The notes under the pieces were generated by a model, which did not search any database, was not told where the DNA came from, and worked only from the letters and a program-made list of their open reading frames with translations. A DNA stretch of 6,398 nt, from NCBI GenBank assembly GCA_025456495.1, contig JALOKO010000237.1:1-6398 (forward strand), given 5' to 3'. This DNA is from Bryobacterales bacterium. GTDB lineage: Bacteria > Acidobacteriota > Terriglobia > Bryobacterales > Bryobacteraceae. The translations under genes were made by a program, and so were the position numbers. The number at the start of each line of letters is the position of its first letter. The first letter of the stretch is position 1. Shown one piece after another: positions 5,216 to 6,398 of this stretch.

Positions 5216-6398
5216 TTAGTCCGAAGTCTTGGCTGACGAAAGGGAACCTAGTTCTACCGACCCGCTGGAGGCGGCGCTGGCCTGCTTGCGTTCGCGATGG
5301 CGTTCCAGCAAGTAGCGCGCGCCGAAGACCGAACACCCGGCCGCGACCGCGAACACCGCATTGGTGATGAGGACGCCAAAGGCGGTCACCAGGAAGGCGG
5401 CTGCATCCGAGCGGCGCATGCGGGGCAGACGGCGCCAGGTGCTCCAATCCAGCAGGCAGAAGCCCATCCACGCCGTCACGCCCGCCAGTGCGGGAATCGG
5501 GACGTGCGAGACGAAGCTGCCGGCAAGGGTAAGGAAGAGGATAAGGCAGACGCAGTGCATCACGTTGGCCACGCGGGTGGTGGCGCCGCAGCGAATGGCG
5601 GCCACGCTTCGTGCCGGAATGCCCACGCTCATGGGGGCCGCGAACATCCCGCCCACAATGTTGGCAATGCCGTAAGCGCCAAGTTCGGCATCGGCATCTC
5701 CCTTGCGCATGGGACGATGCCGTCCGCGGAAATGCTCCACAACACGGGAAGTGAGCAAAATGTTCACAGAGGTGACGAAAGCCAGACCGAAGGCGGCGGG
5801 CAAGACGGTATAGACGTCCGTAGCAAGCCACTGAAAGCCCTGGAATGGGGGAATCTCCACGGGCAGCGTGCCCACTTCCTGCTGGTGCCAGTGAAAGAGG
5901 TGATAGACCCCAACGGCGGCCAGAATCCCCATCAAAGGTGCGGGCCATTTAGGAGCATAGCGTGCAGCAAGAGAGGTAATGAGGATGACGACGGCGGCGA
6001 GGACGAAGGGAATGTACTGCATGTCCCCCACGCGCGCCACTACCTGGAAGAGTTGGCCGATCATGGATTCGGCCCATCCCCCATCCGGGGCCTTCAAGCC
6101 GAAGATCGTACGCAGTTGGGTGATCATCATCAGTGCCCCAATGCCGCAGGAGAAACCGGAAACCACTGCCAAAGGGACCATCGAGATGTGTCGGCCCAAG
6201 CGGAGGACGCTGAAGGCCATCATGATGACACCAGCGGTAAGGCAGACCTTCGCCGCGCCGCCGATGCCCTGGTCCAGTACCGCCTTGGCAATAAACGGAA
6301 GCGTGACGCTGGATGTGCCGCCAATCAAGAGCGGGTTACGCCCCAACAGCACGGTAATGGGGGCCGAGATCATGGACGTGAACAGGCCCAGGACCGGC
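5216..6398 (-). CDS. SulP-family inorganic anion transporter, 5' end cut by window, no STAS domain
   Basis: The visible 393 codons encode a polytopic membrane protein of the SulP (SLC26-like) family, which moves sulfate, bicarbonate or similar anions. The reading frame runs off the window edge without a stop: GPVLGLFTS precedes the Met at 6373, matching the family's early P-x-x-GL(Y/F) segment, so that Met is internal. Numbering from it, hydrophobic segments are visible near 1-30, 37-58, 64-91, 119-137, 143-161, 187-207, 232-250, 270-288, 292-309 and 325-347. The family's conserved core is recognisable at ELGAYGIANIVGGMFAAPMS (230-249), followed by GIPARS and a CGATTR stretch. The protein ends about 30 residues after the last span in a Ser/Ala-rich hydrophilic tail (356-385). 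The STAS domain of about 100 residues usual at the C-terminus is absent, and the short space to the sulfatase leaves no room for a frameshifted remnant. It converges on the sulfatase gene, suggesting sulfate as cargo, but this is inference; bicarbonate or other anions remain possible. Confidence 0.85.
   Translation of the reverse strand, partial: PVLGLFTSMISAPITVLLGRNPLLIGGTSSVTLPFIAKAVLDQGIGGAAKVCLTAGVIMMAFSVLRLGRHISMVPLAVVSGFSCGIGALMMITQLRTIFGLKAPDGGWAESMIGQLFQVVARVGDMQYIPFVLAAVVILITSLAARYAPKWPAPLMGILAAVGVYHLFHWHQQEVGTLPVEIPPFQGFQWLATDVYTVLPAAFGLAFVTSVNILLTSRVVEHFRGRHRPMRKGDADAELGAYGIANIVGGMFAAPMSVGIPARSVAAIRCGATTRVANVMHCVCLILFLTLAGSFVSHVPIPALAGVTAWMGFCLLDWSTWRRLPRMRRSDAAAFLVTAFGVLITNAVFAVAAGCSVFGARYLLERHRERKQASAASSGSVELGSLSSAKTSD

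Noticed and set aside
5010..5948. A 312-residue minus-strand open frame overlapping the SulP gene and the sulfatase end
   Set aside because: It is out of frame with SulP, is rich in Arg, Pro, Gly and His as expected of a GC-rich shadow frame, and crosses the terminator and into the opposing sulfatase gene. It matches no family I recognise.

Overview
The window looks like two unrelated pieces of DNA joined near position 600. Positions 1 to about 600 are AT-rich, with long T runs. On the minus strand they carry a 141-residue ORF that reads as the C-terminal half of a eukaryotic Qb-SNARE (Vti1-like): a Gln-centred SNARE coiled coil followed by a C-terminal membrane anchor. From about 600 to 6398 the DNA is GC-rich and densely coding, with Shine-Dalgarno sites and twin-arginine (Tat) signal peptides, so it is plainly bacterial. 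The simplest reading is a chimeric contig or clone, or a bacterial contaminant assembled onto a eukaryotic (perhaps algal) sequence. A genuine transfer junction is much less likely. The bacterial part resembles Acidobacteriota (Solibacter/Bryobacter-like), or possibly Planctomycetota or Verrucomicrobiota. This rests on the mix of Tat-exported aldo/keto reductase, Tat-exported sulfatase, RhaT-type permease and xylose-isomerase-like TIM barrel. The taxonomic call is inference from gene style, not from a search.

Layout: SNARE-like gene (minus, 173-598); junction (about 596-625); RhaT-family sugar/proton symporter (plus, 646-1668); sugar-phosphate isomerase/epimerase-like TIM barrel (plus, 1689-2489), 20 nt downstream and probably co-transcribed; Tat-exported aldo/keto reductase (minus, 2555-3454), convergent with it; a 217-nt divergent spacer; Tat-exported type I sulfatase (plus, 3672-5147); a strong hairpin terminator (5169-5196) between convergent genes; and a SulP-family anion transporter (minus, 5216 to beyond 6398) whose 5' end lies outside the window and which has no STAS domain.

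A speculative theme links the bacterial genes. The sulfatase would strip sulfate from an ester, perhaps on a polysaccharide, outside the cytoplasm. The SulP protein could move the released anion, and the RhaT-like permease plus TIM-barrel isomerase could take up and rearrange a (deoxy)sugar. The genes are not one operon (orientations + + - + -), so this is only a neighbourhood hypothesis. I see no RNA genes, CRISPR array, insertion sequence or att site. The spacer 2490-2554 holds only short palindromes and a weak hairpin. I found no clearly new molecular system. The most notable points are the eukaryote/bacterium join, the STAS-less SulP, and the Asp-to-Glu change in the reductase active-site motif.
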